Shown piece after piece: positions 24,030 through 32,359 of a DNA stretch of 64,000 bases. Numbering within the stretch: the stretch's first letter is position 1; every line of letters begins with the position of its first letter. Under the pieces are notes generated by a model. That model searched no databases and was not told the DNA's origin. It saw nothing but the letters and a program-made list of their open reading frames with translations. This stretch comes from Thermoanaerobacterium thermosulfurigenes (lineage in GTDB: Bacteria > Bacillota > Thermoanaerobacteria > Thermoanaerobacterales > Thermoanaerobacteraceae): positions 1 to 64,000 of the forward strand of contig NZ_JBPODR010000001.1 in assembly GCF_051201035.1 (NCBI RefSeq), in the 5' to 3' direction. A program made the translations under genes and the position numbers.

Positions 24030-25256
24030 TTGTACGTAAAGTTTAATAAAATATGGTTTTTGCTGACGTTTGTCGCATTGTTATTTTCATCTTTGTACAT
24101 ATACTACACACTTACACCTAATATCGTATCTCAAGACGTATATAAATTTTTTTCACACTATACAGTAGAAAAATCTATCCCATACCACAAAGAAAATAGA
24201 TTATTGTATATTTCTTCTTTTTTAGTTCAATTGATTTTTTTGCTTTGGTTTGTTTTTGGCGGACTCTCAATTAAATTATCAAAAATATGTGAAAGAATTA
24301 GTGGAAAGCATTATTATCTAAGTGTATTCATCTTTTTTCTATTATTGTGGATAATTTTAAAGTTGTTATCACTGCCATTTAGTTTCTATTCATACAGGCT
24401 ACAAGTAAAATGGGGATTCTCCGTGCAAACAATTCAATCATGGTGGTTAGATTACATTAAAAACTCGCTAATAGATATTGTTCTATCCAGCGTAGGAATA
24501 GTTTTGCTATTCTTTGCTATAAATAAATTTCAAAAAACTTGGTGGGTATATGCATCAATATTTCTTACTGCAATGTTATTTTTGCAAAATTTTATTTGGC
24601 CGTCTTTTATAGCACCTATGTTCAATAAATTTACACCTATTACAGATCCAACTATCCTTAGCATGGTAAATGACATATCAAAAAACGCAGGAATAAAAAT
24701 TGACAGAGTCGAAGAAATGGATGCCAGCAAGCGAACGACACTTGCAAATGCATATTTCTATGGTTTTGGCAGCACAAGTAAAATAGTCCTTTACGATACG
24801 CTGCTAAAAAAATATCCGCAGGACGAAATAAAAGCTGTAATTGCCCACGAAGCCGCCCATTGGAAAGAAAATCACGTTTTAAAGAGCATAATAATTGGTT
24901 CATTTGGGATCTTTATAATATTCTTTATATTCAATATTCTTTTAAAAACGAGTATCATCAAAGCGCAAAGCCTCAGATATAGTCCCTATATAATCTCAGT
25001 GTTTTATCTTTTTATGTTGCTTGTCAATTTCGATACAAATCCAATTCAAAATTTTGTATCAAGGCAAATGGAAAGACAAGCTGATTTGCTTTCCGCCCAA
25101 TATCTTCATGATAAAAATGCAGTGATCAAGTTGCAGGTAGATTTAGCAGAAAAAAGCTTATCCGATGTAGAACCTCCAAAATTCATCGAGTGGTTTTCTT
25201 ATACGCACCCCAGTGCCATGAACAGAATAAGGGCTGTTGAAAAATCTAAGATATAA
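24030..25256 (+). CDS. M48 (Ste24-type) membrane zinc protease
   Basis: A 408-residue membrane protease. It has an N-terminal Ste24-like membrane region with about five segments, then the zinc motif HEAAH in AVIAHEAAHWKENH (about residue 273), further membrane helices, and the third-ligand Glu in RQMERQADLLSAQYL. The family removes C-terminal residues from prenylated proteins in eukaryotes; bacterial roles include membrane quality control. TTG 24030 is preferred to GTG 24021 because GAGGTGAT at 24018-24025 must be the ribosome site. It is monocistronic on the plus strand. Confidence 0.9.
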   Translation: MYVKFNKIWFLLTFVALLFSSLYIYYTLTPNIVSQDVYKFFSHYTVEKSIPYHKENRLLYISSFLVQLIFLLWFVFGGLSIKLSKICERISGKHYYLSVFIFFLLLWIILKLLSLPFSFYSYRLQVKWGFSVQTIQSWWLDYIKNSLIDIVLSSVGIVLLFFAINKFQKTWWVYASIFLTAMLFLQNFIWPSFIAPMFNKFTPITDPTILSMVNDISKNAGIKIDRVEEMDASKRTTLANAYFYGFGSTSKIVLYDTLLKKYPQDEIKAVIAHEAAHWKENHVLKSIIIGSFGIFIIFFIFNILLKTSIIKAQSLRYSPYIISVFYLFMLLVNFDTNPIQNFVSRQMERQADLLSAQYLHDKNAVIKLQVDLAEKSLSDVEPPKFIEWFSYTHPSAMNRIRAVEKSKI

Positions 25257-25279
25257 AAACAAATTCCATATTAAGCAAC

Positions 25280-25308
25280 AAAATAACCACTCCTTTAGTC
25301 GAGTGGTT
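25280..25308. terminator. Hairpin between the M48 gene and tRNA-Pro
   Basis: AACCACTC (25285-25292) pairs with GAGTGGTT (25301-25308). On the minus strand it is followed by ATTTTG, so it probably ends the tRNA transcript; the plus-strand side has only a weak T stretch. Confidence 0.5.
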
Positions 25309-25399
25309 AAGTAATTTCAAATATGTTTTTGTATTTTATATTGACCATTTTATTTTTTGTCCTGTGGATAACTCTTAAAACCCGCATGACTGTAAGTAA

Positions 25400-25475
25400 T
25401 GGTCTGAGTGACTGGATTTGAACCAGCGACCTCCAGAACCCCATTCTGGCGCGCTACCAACTGCGCCACACCCAG
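25400..25475 (-). tRNA. tRNA-Pro (anticodon GGG)
   Basis: A complete 76-base cloverleaf including encoded CCA. Acceptor CUGGGUG pairs with CACUCAG, discriminator A; the D arm is GCGC-AGUUGGUA-GCGC; the anticodon stem CCAGA/UCUGG holds loop AUGGGGU with anticodon GGG; the T arm GCUGG-UUCAAAU-CCAGU is normal. C1-G72 with A73 is the bacterial proline identity. It stands alone between the M48 protease gene and spoIVA. Confidence 0.97.
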
Positions 25476-25522
25476 ACATCTTACAATAGTATTATAAAAC
25501 GTAATGTTTAAAAAATCAAGTA

Positions 25523-27001
25523 TCACAATATGATGCAGATTATGCCGCCACCTCCATCATTGACAATTCGCTCAAGCGTATCCCTTAGCCTCATGCTTAC
25601 ATTGTCTGGAATCTTGCCAAGCTTGTTTTGCATCCCTTCTTTTACAAGATCGCTTAGAGATTTCCCGAATATATTTGATTCCCAGATTTTATCCGGATCA
25701 TTTTCAAACTGTTCTGTAATGTATTTAACGAAATCTTCACTTTGCTTTTCTGTGCCGACGATTGGCGATACTTCAGTTGTAACATCCGTTCTGAATATGT
25801 GAAGGGAAGGTGCAGATGCTTTAAGCCTTACAGCGAAGCTGCCACCCTGTCTTACTATCTCTGGCTTTTCAAATTCCATGTTATCTATGCTGGCAGGAAC
25901 AACACCTACGCCTTTTTTCTTAGCATCTTCAATGGCATCCTTTAATTTATCGTACTCAACCTTTGCGTATGATAACTCTTTCATCATTTTCATAAGATCT
26001 CTGTCACCGCGTATTTCAAGACCGCATTCATCACTTAATATTTTAAAGAAAAGGCCTTCCTTTGTCTTTGCTTCTATGTCCGCAATGCCTTCACCTGGAT
26101 CTATCTTTTTAATCACTACATCAGCCATGTGTTCATTGGACTTTATGGCATCAACTGTCTTTTTTATATCCCTCAATCTAAATAACTCATCTATACTTTG
26201 TTTAACTGTACTCATTATGCTTTGTTTTAGCCAGTGCTCATTTTCAAGTACATCCACCCATCTTGGCAGATCAATATTAAGCTCTGTAATTGGAAATTCA
26301 TAAAGCACTTTTTCAAGTATATTTTTAATATCAGCCATACTCATCTTAAGAACATTTACTACAACCACTGGCACGTCGTACTTCATTTCCATTTCTTTTG
26401 CTAATTTAACTGTGTCGGCGTCATCTGGATGTGTGGAATTCAGTAATATTATAAATGGTTTATGTATTTCTTTTAACTCTTTTACAACTCTTTCTTCTGA
26501 TTCTACATAGTTATCTCTTGGTATCTCTGTAATGCTGCCATCTGTCGTCACGACCAATCCAATTGTTGAATGGTCATTTATTACTTTTTTAGTTCCTATT
26601 TCAGCAGCTTCTTCAAATGGAATTTCATAGTCATACCATGGAGTAGTAACCATTCTCGGTTTATCGCCTTCTAAATATCCCATTGCACCTTTAACCATGT
26701 ATCCTACGCAATCCACTAATCTTACACTGAAGCTGGTGTTTTCGTTTAGTGAAATTTCTACCGCTTTCTCCGGTACAAATTTAGGCTCCGTAGTCATTAT
26801 TGTTTTACCTGCTGCGCTCTGAGGCAACTCATCCTGGACTCTCTCTTTAAGGTTTAAATTGTCGATATTCGGCAATACCAATATATCCATAAATCTCTTT
26901 ATAAATGTTGATTTCCCAGTACGAACAGGACCTACGACGCCTATGTATATATCGCCTTCTGTTCTTTCTGCTATATCCTTATAAATATCGTAATTTTCCA
27001 C
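25523..27001 (-). CDS. spoIVA: Stage IV sporulation protein A (spore coat basement ATPase)
   Basis: A 492-residue mother-cell ATPase that polymerises on the forespore to anchor the coat. The N-terminal TRAFAC-like domain has Walker A GPVRTGKST (residues 24-32) and the following segments VDCVGYM and TTDGS; the long middle region and C-terminal domain (ending in a hydrophobic IICIIL tail) match the family length. Its partner SpoVM was not found in the window. A sigma-E-like promoter lies upstream, fitting mother-cell expression. Confidence 0.97.
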   Translation of the reverse strand: MENYDIYKDIAERTEGDIYIGVVGPVRTGKSTFIKRFMDILVLPNIDNLNLKERVQDELPQSAAGKTIMTTEPKFVPEKAVEISLNENTSFSVRLVDCVGYMVKGAMGYLEGDKPRMVTTPWYDYEIPFEEAAEIGTKKVINDHSTIGLVVTTDGSITEIPRDNYVESEERVVKELKEIHKPFIILLNSTHPDDADTVKLAKEMEMKYDVPVVVVNVLKMSMADIKNILEKVLYEFPITELNIDLPRWVDVLENEHWLKQSIMSTVKQSIDELFRLRDIKKTVDAIKSNEHMADVVIKKIDPGEGIADIEAKTKEGLFFKILSDECGLEIRGDRDLMKMMKELSYAKVEYDKLKDAIEDAKKKGVGVVPASIDNMEFEKPEIVRQGGSFAVRLKASAPSLHIFRTDVTTEVSPIVGTEKQSEDFVKYITEQFENDPDKIWESNIFGKSLSDLVKEGMQNKLGKIPDNVSMRLRDTLERIVNDGGGGIICIIL

Positions 27002-27053
27002 ATCATTTCCCTCCTTCTTAAAGATAAATATAGTTTTTATACTTTAACACTAC

Positions 27054-27082
27054 ATATATATGAGGGAAATAGACAATTATGA
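27054..27082 (-). promoter_or_regulatory. Possible sigma-E promoter of spoIVA
   Basis: On the minus strand TCATAAT (27082-27076), 13 bases, CATATATAT (27062-27054). This is close to the sigma-E pattern known from Bacillus (ATA-rich -35, 13-15 bases, CATACA-T -10). The -10 is not exact, so this is a suggestion. Confidence 0.4.
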
Positions 27083-27084
27083 AT

Positions 27085-27114
27085 AAAAAAGAGGACACAA
27101 TTTTATATGCCCTC
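27085..27114 (-). terminator. Terminator of the DUF512-der-plsY-gpsA operon
   Basis: On the minus strand GAGGGCA (27114-27108) pairs with TGTCCTC (27097-27091), with one G-U pair, followed by six Ts. The gpsA stop lies in the stem region. Confidence 0.6.
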
Positions 27115-28095
27115 CATCTCATGCTTCTTATTGCGTGTCATCAATGAATATACAGCTTCCCTGGGATTTTTACCTTCAAATAGTATCGAATAAATTTCAT
27201 TAGTTATTGGCATCTCAATGTTATGAATTTTAGAAAGTTCATAAGCTGATTTCGTCGTATTAACGCCTTCTACAACCATTCCGATTTCATTTAACGCTTC
27301 GTCTAATGATTTGCCTTGCCCTATTTTTGTGCCAGCCTTTCTGTTGCGGGAATACATGCTTGTACATGTTACAATAAGATCTCCCATGCCTGTCAATCCT
27401 AAAAATGTAAGTGGATCGGAACCTAATGCAACGCCTAAACGAGTGATTTCAGCAAGTCCTCTTGTCATAAGTGCAGCCTTAGTATTATCCCCAAAACCAA
27501 GCCCGTCTGATATGCCAGCACCTAATGCAATGATATTTTTAAGAGATCCACCTAATTCAACACCTATCAAGTCTTTATTTATATACAACCTGAAATTTTC
27601 ATCCATCATTACATCTTGCACATATTCACATGCATTTATATCGCTTGATGAAATAACACATGCTGTAGGTATGTGCCTACAGACTTCCTCTGCATGGCTT
27701 GGTCCAGAAAGCACAACAACTGGATTATCCACTATCTCTTGTATAACCTGAGACATCCTTTTTAAACTGGAAGTTTCAAGACCCTTTGCTAAATTTACAA
27801 TTATCGCCGACTTGTCAATTAACCCTTTTATCATTTCTACCACATATCTTACTGCATGTGAGGGAACTGCTAAAACTATTATTTTCTTGTTTTTAACTGC
27901 ATGACTCATGTCAGTAGTTATATCAATGCTTTTCGGCAATTTTGCATCAAGGTACTTTCTATTATAGCCCGTTTTTTTGATTTCTTCCATTTGCTTTTGA
28001 TCCCTTGTCCACATGCAAACATTGTGATTCATAGAATCCAAATGAATCGCCATTGCTGTTCCCCAACTGCCTGCTCCTAATACTGCAATGTCCAT
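27103..28095 (-). CDS. gpsA: NAD(P)-dependent glycerol-3-phosphate dehydrogenase
   Basis: A 330-residue cytosolic enzyme making sn-glycerol-3-phosphate from dihydroxyacetone phosphate for phospholipids. The dinucleotide motif GAGSWGTA is at residues 7-14, the active-site lysine region in VELGGSLKNIIALGAG, and the substrate segment GDNTKAALMTRGLAE. Length is normal. It follows plsY by 14 bases; the two act in succession, since PlsY acylates the product of GpsA. Confidence 0.96.
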   Translation of the reverse strand: MDIAVLGAGSWGTAMAIHLDSMNHNVCMWTRDQKQMEEIKKTGYNRKYLDAKLPKSIDITTDMSHAVKNKKIIVLAVPSHAVRYVVEMIKGLIDKSAIIVNLAKGLETSSLKRMSQVIQEIVDNPVVVLSGPSHAEEVCRHIPTACVISSSDINACEYVQDVMMDENFRLYINKDLIGVELGGSLKNIIALGAGISDGLGFGDNTKAALMTRGLAEITRLGVALGSDPLTFLGLTGMGDLIVTCTSMYSRNRKAGTKIGQGKSLDEALNEIGMVVEGVNTTKSAYELSKIHNIEMPITNEIYSILFEGKNPREAVYSLMTRNKKHEMEGI

Positions 28096-28109
28096 TTGTA
28101 AATCCCTCT

Positions 28110-28706
28110 TTACTTTATATTTGTTTTTTGTCCAAATTTCGATTCAGTTCCATTGAGTAATCGTTTTATATTCGCTCTGTGCTGAAACACAGCCATTGAT
28201 GTAATCAGTATTGCAAATACCAACATATTAGATGATTTGTAATAAATAATATTAAATAGTAGAAATGAAACTGCTCCTATTATAGAACCAAGCGAAACAT
28301 ATTTGCTGATAGTGATAATAGCAATTCCTATTATAAGCGACAAAACCGCAATGACAGGACTTATGGTTACAATAGCTCCAAAGCTTGTAGCTACTCCTTT
28401 ACCACCTTTAAATCCCAAGAAAACAGGCCAATTGTGCCCCATCACTACTGCGATTCCTGCAACATAGCCACCTATATTCCCAGCAATAAACCTACCAAGA
28501 AGTACAGCTAAAACTCCTTTTAATACATCAAATAAAAATACAAAAAAAGCGACTTTAAATCCAAGAACCCTCATGACGTTTGTAGCCCCAGCATTTCCAC
28601 TGCCGTACTTTCTTATATCGGTTTTTTTGATAAAATTAGTAAAAAAATAAGCACTGTTAAACGACCCAATTAAATAGGCAAGTATAGCGACTAATGCTAT
28701 CTTCAC
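28110..28706 (-). CDS. plsY: Acyl-phosphate:glycerol-3-phosphate acyltransferase
   Basis: A 198-residue membrane enzyme with about five to six membrane helices that puts the first acyl group on glycerol-3-phosphate. The three conserved motifs are seen: GSFNSAYF, SGNAGATNVMRVLG and GHNWPVFLGFKGGKGVATS. GTG 28706 is used since AAAGGAGGTGA precedes it; the in-frame upstream ATG overlaps der coding sequence and lies before that site. It sits between der and gpsA. Confidence 0.95.
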   Translation of the reverse strand: MKIALVAILAYLIGSFNSAYFFTNFIKKTDIRKYGSGNAGATNVMRVLGFKVAFFVFLFDVLKGVLAVLLGRFIAGNIGGYVAGIAVVMGHNWPVFLGFKGGKGVATSFGAIVTISPVIAVLSLIIGIAIITISKYVSLGSIIGAVSFLLFNIIYYKSSNMLVFAILITSMAVFQHRANIKRLLNGTESKFGQKTNIK

Positions 28707-28722
28707 CGTAGATTCACCTCCT

Positions 28723-30042
28723 TTACTTTTCGCCTTTTTTTCTAACTTCAATTTTTAATGGCACGCCTTCAAATCCAAAATTATCTCTCAGTGTATTCTC
28801 TATAAACCTCACATACGAAAAATGCATTATCTCTGGATCATTTACAAATACCGCAAACGATGGTGGCTTTATGCCAAATTGCGTCATGTAGTATACTTTT
28901 AATACGCGGCCTTTTTCTGCAGGTGGCGGATTTATAAGCAATGCTTCGCTTATCACATTGTTTAACGTACCAGTAGAAATCCTTTTATTGTACTCTCCCC
29001 AAACGCTATTTATTAGTTCAAAAAGCTTATTTAACCTTTGTCCGGTTTTAGCTGATATATACGTTATTGGAGCAAAACTCATAAAAGAAAACTTCTCCCT
29101 TATAAGCTTTGTATATTCATTTACAGTGCTATTATCTTTTTCAATGAGATCCCATTTGTTTACCGCAATTATCATTGCTTTATTCTGCTCAAAAGCATAA
29201 CCGGCAATTTTGGTATCTTGCTCAGTAGGGCCTTCAGTAGCATCTATTACAAGAATGCATATGTCAGATCTATCAATTGCAGCTAAAGCCCTCAAAACGC
29301 TGTATCTTTCAATCTTATCCTCTATTCTTCCTTTTTTTCTCATGCCTGCCGTATCGATTATGACGTATTTTCTGTCATCTTTTTCAAAGTACGTGTCAAG
29401 AGCATCTCTTGTAGTACCAGGTATGTCGCTGACGATGGCCCTTTCTTCGCCCAATATCTTATTGACGAGAGAAGACTTCCCTACGTTTGGCTTCCCTATA
29501 AAAGATATTTTAATAGTTTCTTCATCGTATTCGTCTATATGATCAGGTATATTTTCAATGACTTCATCCAACAAATCTCCTATGCCTAATCCATTAGATG
29601 CTGATATTGCTATTGGCTCTCCAAATCCAAGTCGCATCGAATCATAATAGCTAATAGGCATTTCTTTAAAGTTGTCAACTTTGTTTAATACAAGCAAAAC
29701 TTTCTTGCGAGATTTCCTTAACATAGCTGCTATATCCTCATCAACAGGACTTACGCCTTCTTTTCCATCAATTACAAATAAAATCAAATCAACCGTTTTT
29801 AAAGCAGCTTCAACTTGCATCTTTATTTTCGAAAAAAACTCATCTTCCGAATCTGGCTCAAGCCCTCCTGTGTCAACCAATATAAACCTTTTATCCATCC
29901 ATTCCGTCTCAAAATAAATTCTATCTCTTGTTACACCAGGTTGATCTTCAACTATTGAAATGCGCTGTCCAGTTATCTTATTAAAAAGCGTCGATTTCCC
30001 AACATTTGGTCTACCTACAATTCCTACCATAGGATATGCCAT
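28723..30042 (-). CDS. der: Ribosome assembly GTPase Der (EngA)
   Basis: A 439-residue essential GTPase with two G domains in tandem: GRPNVGKSTLFN (residues 10-21) with DTGG and NKVD, and GKPNVGKSSLVN (near 182) with DTAG and NKWD, then a KH-like domain at the C-terminus. It works in maturation of the 50S subunit. ATG 30042 has GGAAGGTGAT upstream. It starts four bases after the DUF512 gene and 17 bases before plsY, a usual clostridial arrangement. Confidence 0.96.
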   Translation of the reverse strand: MAYPMVGIVGRPNVGKSTLFNKITGQRISIVEDQPGVTRDRIYFETEWMDKRFILVDTGGLEPDSEDEFFSKIKMQVEAALKTVDLILFVIDGKEGVSPVDEDIAAMLRKSRKKVLLVLNKVDNFKEMPISYYDSMRLGFGEPIAISASNGLGIGDLLDEVIENIPDHIDEYDEETIKISFIGKPNVGKSSLVNKILGEERAIVSDIPGTTRDALDTYFEKDDRKYVIIDTAGMRKKGRIEDKIERYSVLRALAAIDRSDICILVIDATEGPTEQDTKIAGYAFEQNKAMIIAVNKWDLIEKDNSTVNEYTKLIREKFSFMSFAPITYISAKTGQRLNKLFELINSVWGEYNKRISTGTLNNVISEALLINPPPAEKGRVLKVYYMTQFGIKPPSFAVFVNDPEIMHFSYVRFIENTLRDNFGFEGVPLKIEVRKKGEK

Positions 30043-30046
30043 CGTA

Positions 30047-31348
30047 TCACCTTCCAATTATCTTTTGTATAAATTTTTTGCCATCTACTTCGGAAACTAA
30101 TACTTTTGTATTAAGCTCCTTTTCCACATCATCTATTGTCACATCATCTAAAAATGAGTCAGTACCTTCTTTTATCATGGAATCGGGTATTATTAAAGTT
30201 TCACCATTTATTTTGCCTTTCAACTGATTTATAATATCGCCACCTGTTATAAGACCTGAAACAGTTATCTTTTTGCCAAAGAAATTATTAATTATTGGAA
30301 CGACTTTAATATCTACACCTTTTTTATCTAGCATATAAACAAGTTCCTTAATAAATTTATATGCTGACACTCCCGTTATAACACAAAAACTATTTTTAGG
30401 CTTCACATCTCCAATTTTTTTGTAGTAATCTACAAACTGCTTTTTAAACATGGCCATAAGGCCTACACCATTTTCAATTTGCGGGAAATTCTCATACGCA
30501 TTATAATCAGGTATGTCTACGTCTGCTAAAACGTAAAATTCATCCGCTGCAAATACAAATGATGTTTTTATATCGCTTTTCAATCTTTTCTGCCATTTAG
30601 ATATTTTATCTAATACCTCTTGTGCCCCTTCTTTATCAAATGTTTTAAGCTCAAAAAGCCCTTCTCTATGGTCTGTAAGTCCAACAGGCACCACCGCAAC
30701 TGATTTTACTCCTGGAAAAAGCCTTGACAGATCCTCAATAGTCTTATCAAGGATTTGCCCGTCGTTGAGACCAGGACACAAGACTACTTGGCAGTGTACT
30801 TCAATACCATTTTTAATAAGCTCTTTTATCTTGTCTAAAATCCCTCCGGCATTTGGGTTTCTCATCATCCTTTTGCGGATCTCATCGTCTGTAGCATGAA
30901 CAGACAAGTATATTGGAGACATCTTATACCTTATAATCCTGGAAAATTCTTCATCACTTACATTAGTAAGCGTCACAAAATTGCCTTGCAAAAAAGACAA
31001 GCGGTAATCATCATCTTTGAAAGCCAAACTATGCCTTACATTCTTAGGCAATTGATCAACAAAACAAAAAACACACTTATTCCTGCAGTGTTTTAGCTTA
31101 TCTATGATCCCTGTCTCAAAAATAAGACCCAAGTCATCATCGTAATCTTTCTCAATCTCGTAAATATATTCCTCTCCATTTTCCTTTTTTATTAAAAGCT
31201 CTATATTTTCATTAGCTATTTGAAACTTATAATCTATTAAATCTGTTATTTCACTGCCATTTATCGATATAAGCGTATCACCTGGCTCAATCCCCAATTC
31301 ATCAGCAATGCTATCTTTTAGTACATCTTTTATTTTATGGTATGCCAT
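30047..31348 (-). CDS. DUF512 / PDZ radical SAM-like Fe-S protein
   Basis: A 433-residue protein with an N-terminal PDZ domain (about 1-65, with ELGIEPGDTLISING), a radical-SAM-type cluster motif CRNKCVFCFVDQLP (near residue 90), a barrel-like middle part and a C-terminal DUF512 domain (about 205-420). This is the TIGR03279 type of putative Fe-S oxidoreductase, widespread in cyanobacteria and clostridia, with no agreed reaction. It is the first gene of the unit running into der, plsY and gpsA. AGGAGG precedes the ATG. Confidence 0.88.
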   Translation of the reverse strand: MAYHKIKDVLKDSIADELGIEPGDTLISINGSEITDLIDYKFQIANENIELLIKKENGEEYIYEIEKDYDDDLGLIFETGIIDKLKHCRNKCVFCFVDQLPKNVRHSLAFKDDDYRLSFLQGNFVTLTNVSDEEFSRIIRYKMSPIYLSVHATDDEIRKRMMRNPNAGGILDKIKELIKNGIEVHCQVVLCPGLNDGQILDKTIEDLSRLFPGVKSVAVVPVGLTDHREGLFELKTFDKEGAQEVLDKISKWQKRLKSDIKTSFVFAADEFYVLADVDIPDYNAYENFPQIENGVGLMAMFKKQFVDYYKKIGDVKPKNSFCVITGVSAYKFIKELVYMLDKKGVDIKVVPIINNFFGKKITVSGLITGGDIINQLKGKINGETLIIPDSMIKEGTDSFLDDVTIDDVEKELNTKVLVSEVDGKKFIQKIIGR

Positions 31349-31399
31349 TTAATATCCTCCTACTAATCATCCAATAATATTATGAATTAATAGAAGGAC

Positions 31400-31864
31400 T
31401 TAGTCAAGCTCTTTTAATCTGGACTTCACACTGTTTACTATGTCTAAAAAGTTTTTGTACTTTTTTATTATTCCATAGACAGTAAAAGGTCTGCCAATAG
31501 ATATCATTTTAAATCTTCTGGATGTCATGCCACCAAACTTCGTCATAAGTCCAATAGCTGGCAATGTATCAATAAGCATTATTTTTTCTTCATGTATTCC
31601 AGATTCCCTTAAAAAGCTTTTTACGGCCTTCATCATGATCTTTCTCCCGCTTTTGGCTCCAATTGCGTACACATCATTGTTAAATTCATCAACACCCATG
31701 TAAAATGGAATACCTATCTGATTACCTTCTGTCATATCATAATGAGGTAAAGACAGGAATTCTTCAAAAGCAGGAATCCTATCATTAGGAAGAAATCCAA
31801 CGTGAATCGCTGCCGCCACAATTGATGAATGAGCACTTCCATAACAAACATAAGCTATAATCAT
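31400..31864 (-). CDS. DUF3189 family protein (copy 1)
   Basis: A 154-residue soluble protein with the family start IAYVCYGSAHSSIVAAAIHVGFLP: a strand, a turn of small residues, and a helix, like a short phosphate-binding segment. A second conserved part is VYAIGAKSGRKIM followed by a strand LIDTLP. The fold looks alpha/beta. The family is restricted mostly to spore-forming Firmicutes and has no known function. Its ATG overlaps the stop of an equally long paralogue (ATGA), so both are co-translated. Confidence 0.8.
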   Translation of the reverse strand: MIIAYVCYGSAHSSIVAAAIHVGFLPNDRIPAFEEFLSLPHYDMTEGNQIGIPFYMGVDEFNNDVYAIGAKSGRKIMMKAVKSFLRESGIHEEKIMLIDTLPAIGLMTKFGGMTSRRFKMISIGRPFTVYGIIKKYKNFLDIVNSVKSRLKELD

Positions 31865-32325
31865 GTTTTCTCCTCAGCACCATGTCTTTTAAATTCTTCA
31901 ACTAAATTTTTAATTCCATCAAAACGCTTAATTAACCAATTGTATAAAATTTCATCAGAAATCTTTTTTAAAAGCACAATCTTTCTTATTGGAAAAATAA
32001 ATTTAAGATATTTGGGTTCATACATGCTTGTATCGATAAATATTAATTTGTCATACTCCAAATTGTAAATCTTTCTAAGCCCTTCTAATGTCTTTTTTAT
32101 GTTATCGCTAAAACTTTTCATGCCTATGACATAAACTTCATGTAAGTTTTCATCAAATCCTATGTATTTTAGTTCACCGTAGTCTAAGTCAAGCATTTCT
32201 GGCAAAGAAAATATAGTGTCTTTTGATACTTTATCTTTTAAATATCCTGTATGAATATACGCTGCAATGACCGATGAAAAACATCCGTAATAGCTGTAGT
32301 ATACTATTTTCAGTTTTATCACCAC
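31861..32325 (-). CDS. DUF3189 family protein (copy 2)
   Basis: A 154-residue paralogue of the following gene, sharing the start pattern IVYYSYYGCFSSVIAAYIHTGYL, the middle VYVIGMKSFSDNIKKTLEGL and the strand LIFIDTS, but diverged elsewhere. The C-terminal third is more basic and is not alike. GTG 32325 is used as the start, though GGTGAT just after it leaves the exact start unsure. It comes after the spoIIP terminator. Function is unknown; position suggests a sporulation link. Confidence 0.75.
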   Translation of the reverse strand: MVIKLKIVYYSYYGCFSSVIAAYIHTGYLKDKVSKDTIFSLPEMLDLDYGELKYIGFDENLHEVYVIGMKSFSDNIKKTLEGLRKIYNLEYDKLIFIDTSMYEPKYLKFIFPIRKIVLLKKISDEILYNWLIKRFDGIKNLVEEFKRHGAEEKT

Positions 32326-32331
32326 ACTATA

Positions 32332-32352
32332 AAAATGGTGCTTTACCGCACC
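32332..32352 (-). terminator. Terminator of DUF1614-spoIIP
   Basis: On the minus strand GGTGC (32352-32348), loop GGTAAA, GCACC (32341-32337), followed by ATTTTTATAG. It closes the spoIIP unit eight bases after its stop. Confidence 0.65.
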
Positions 32353-32359
32353 GATCAGA

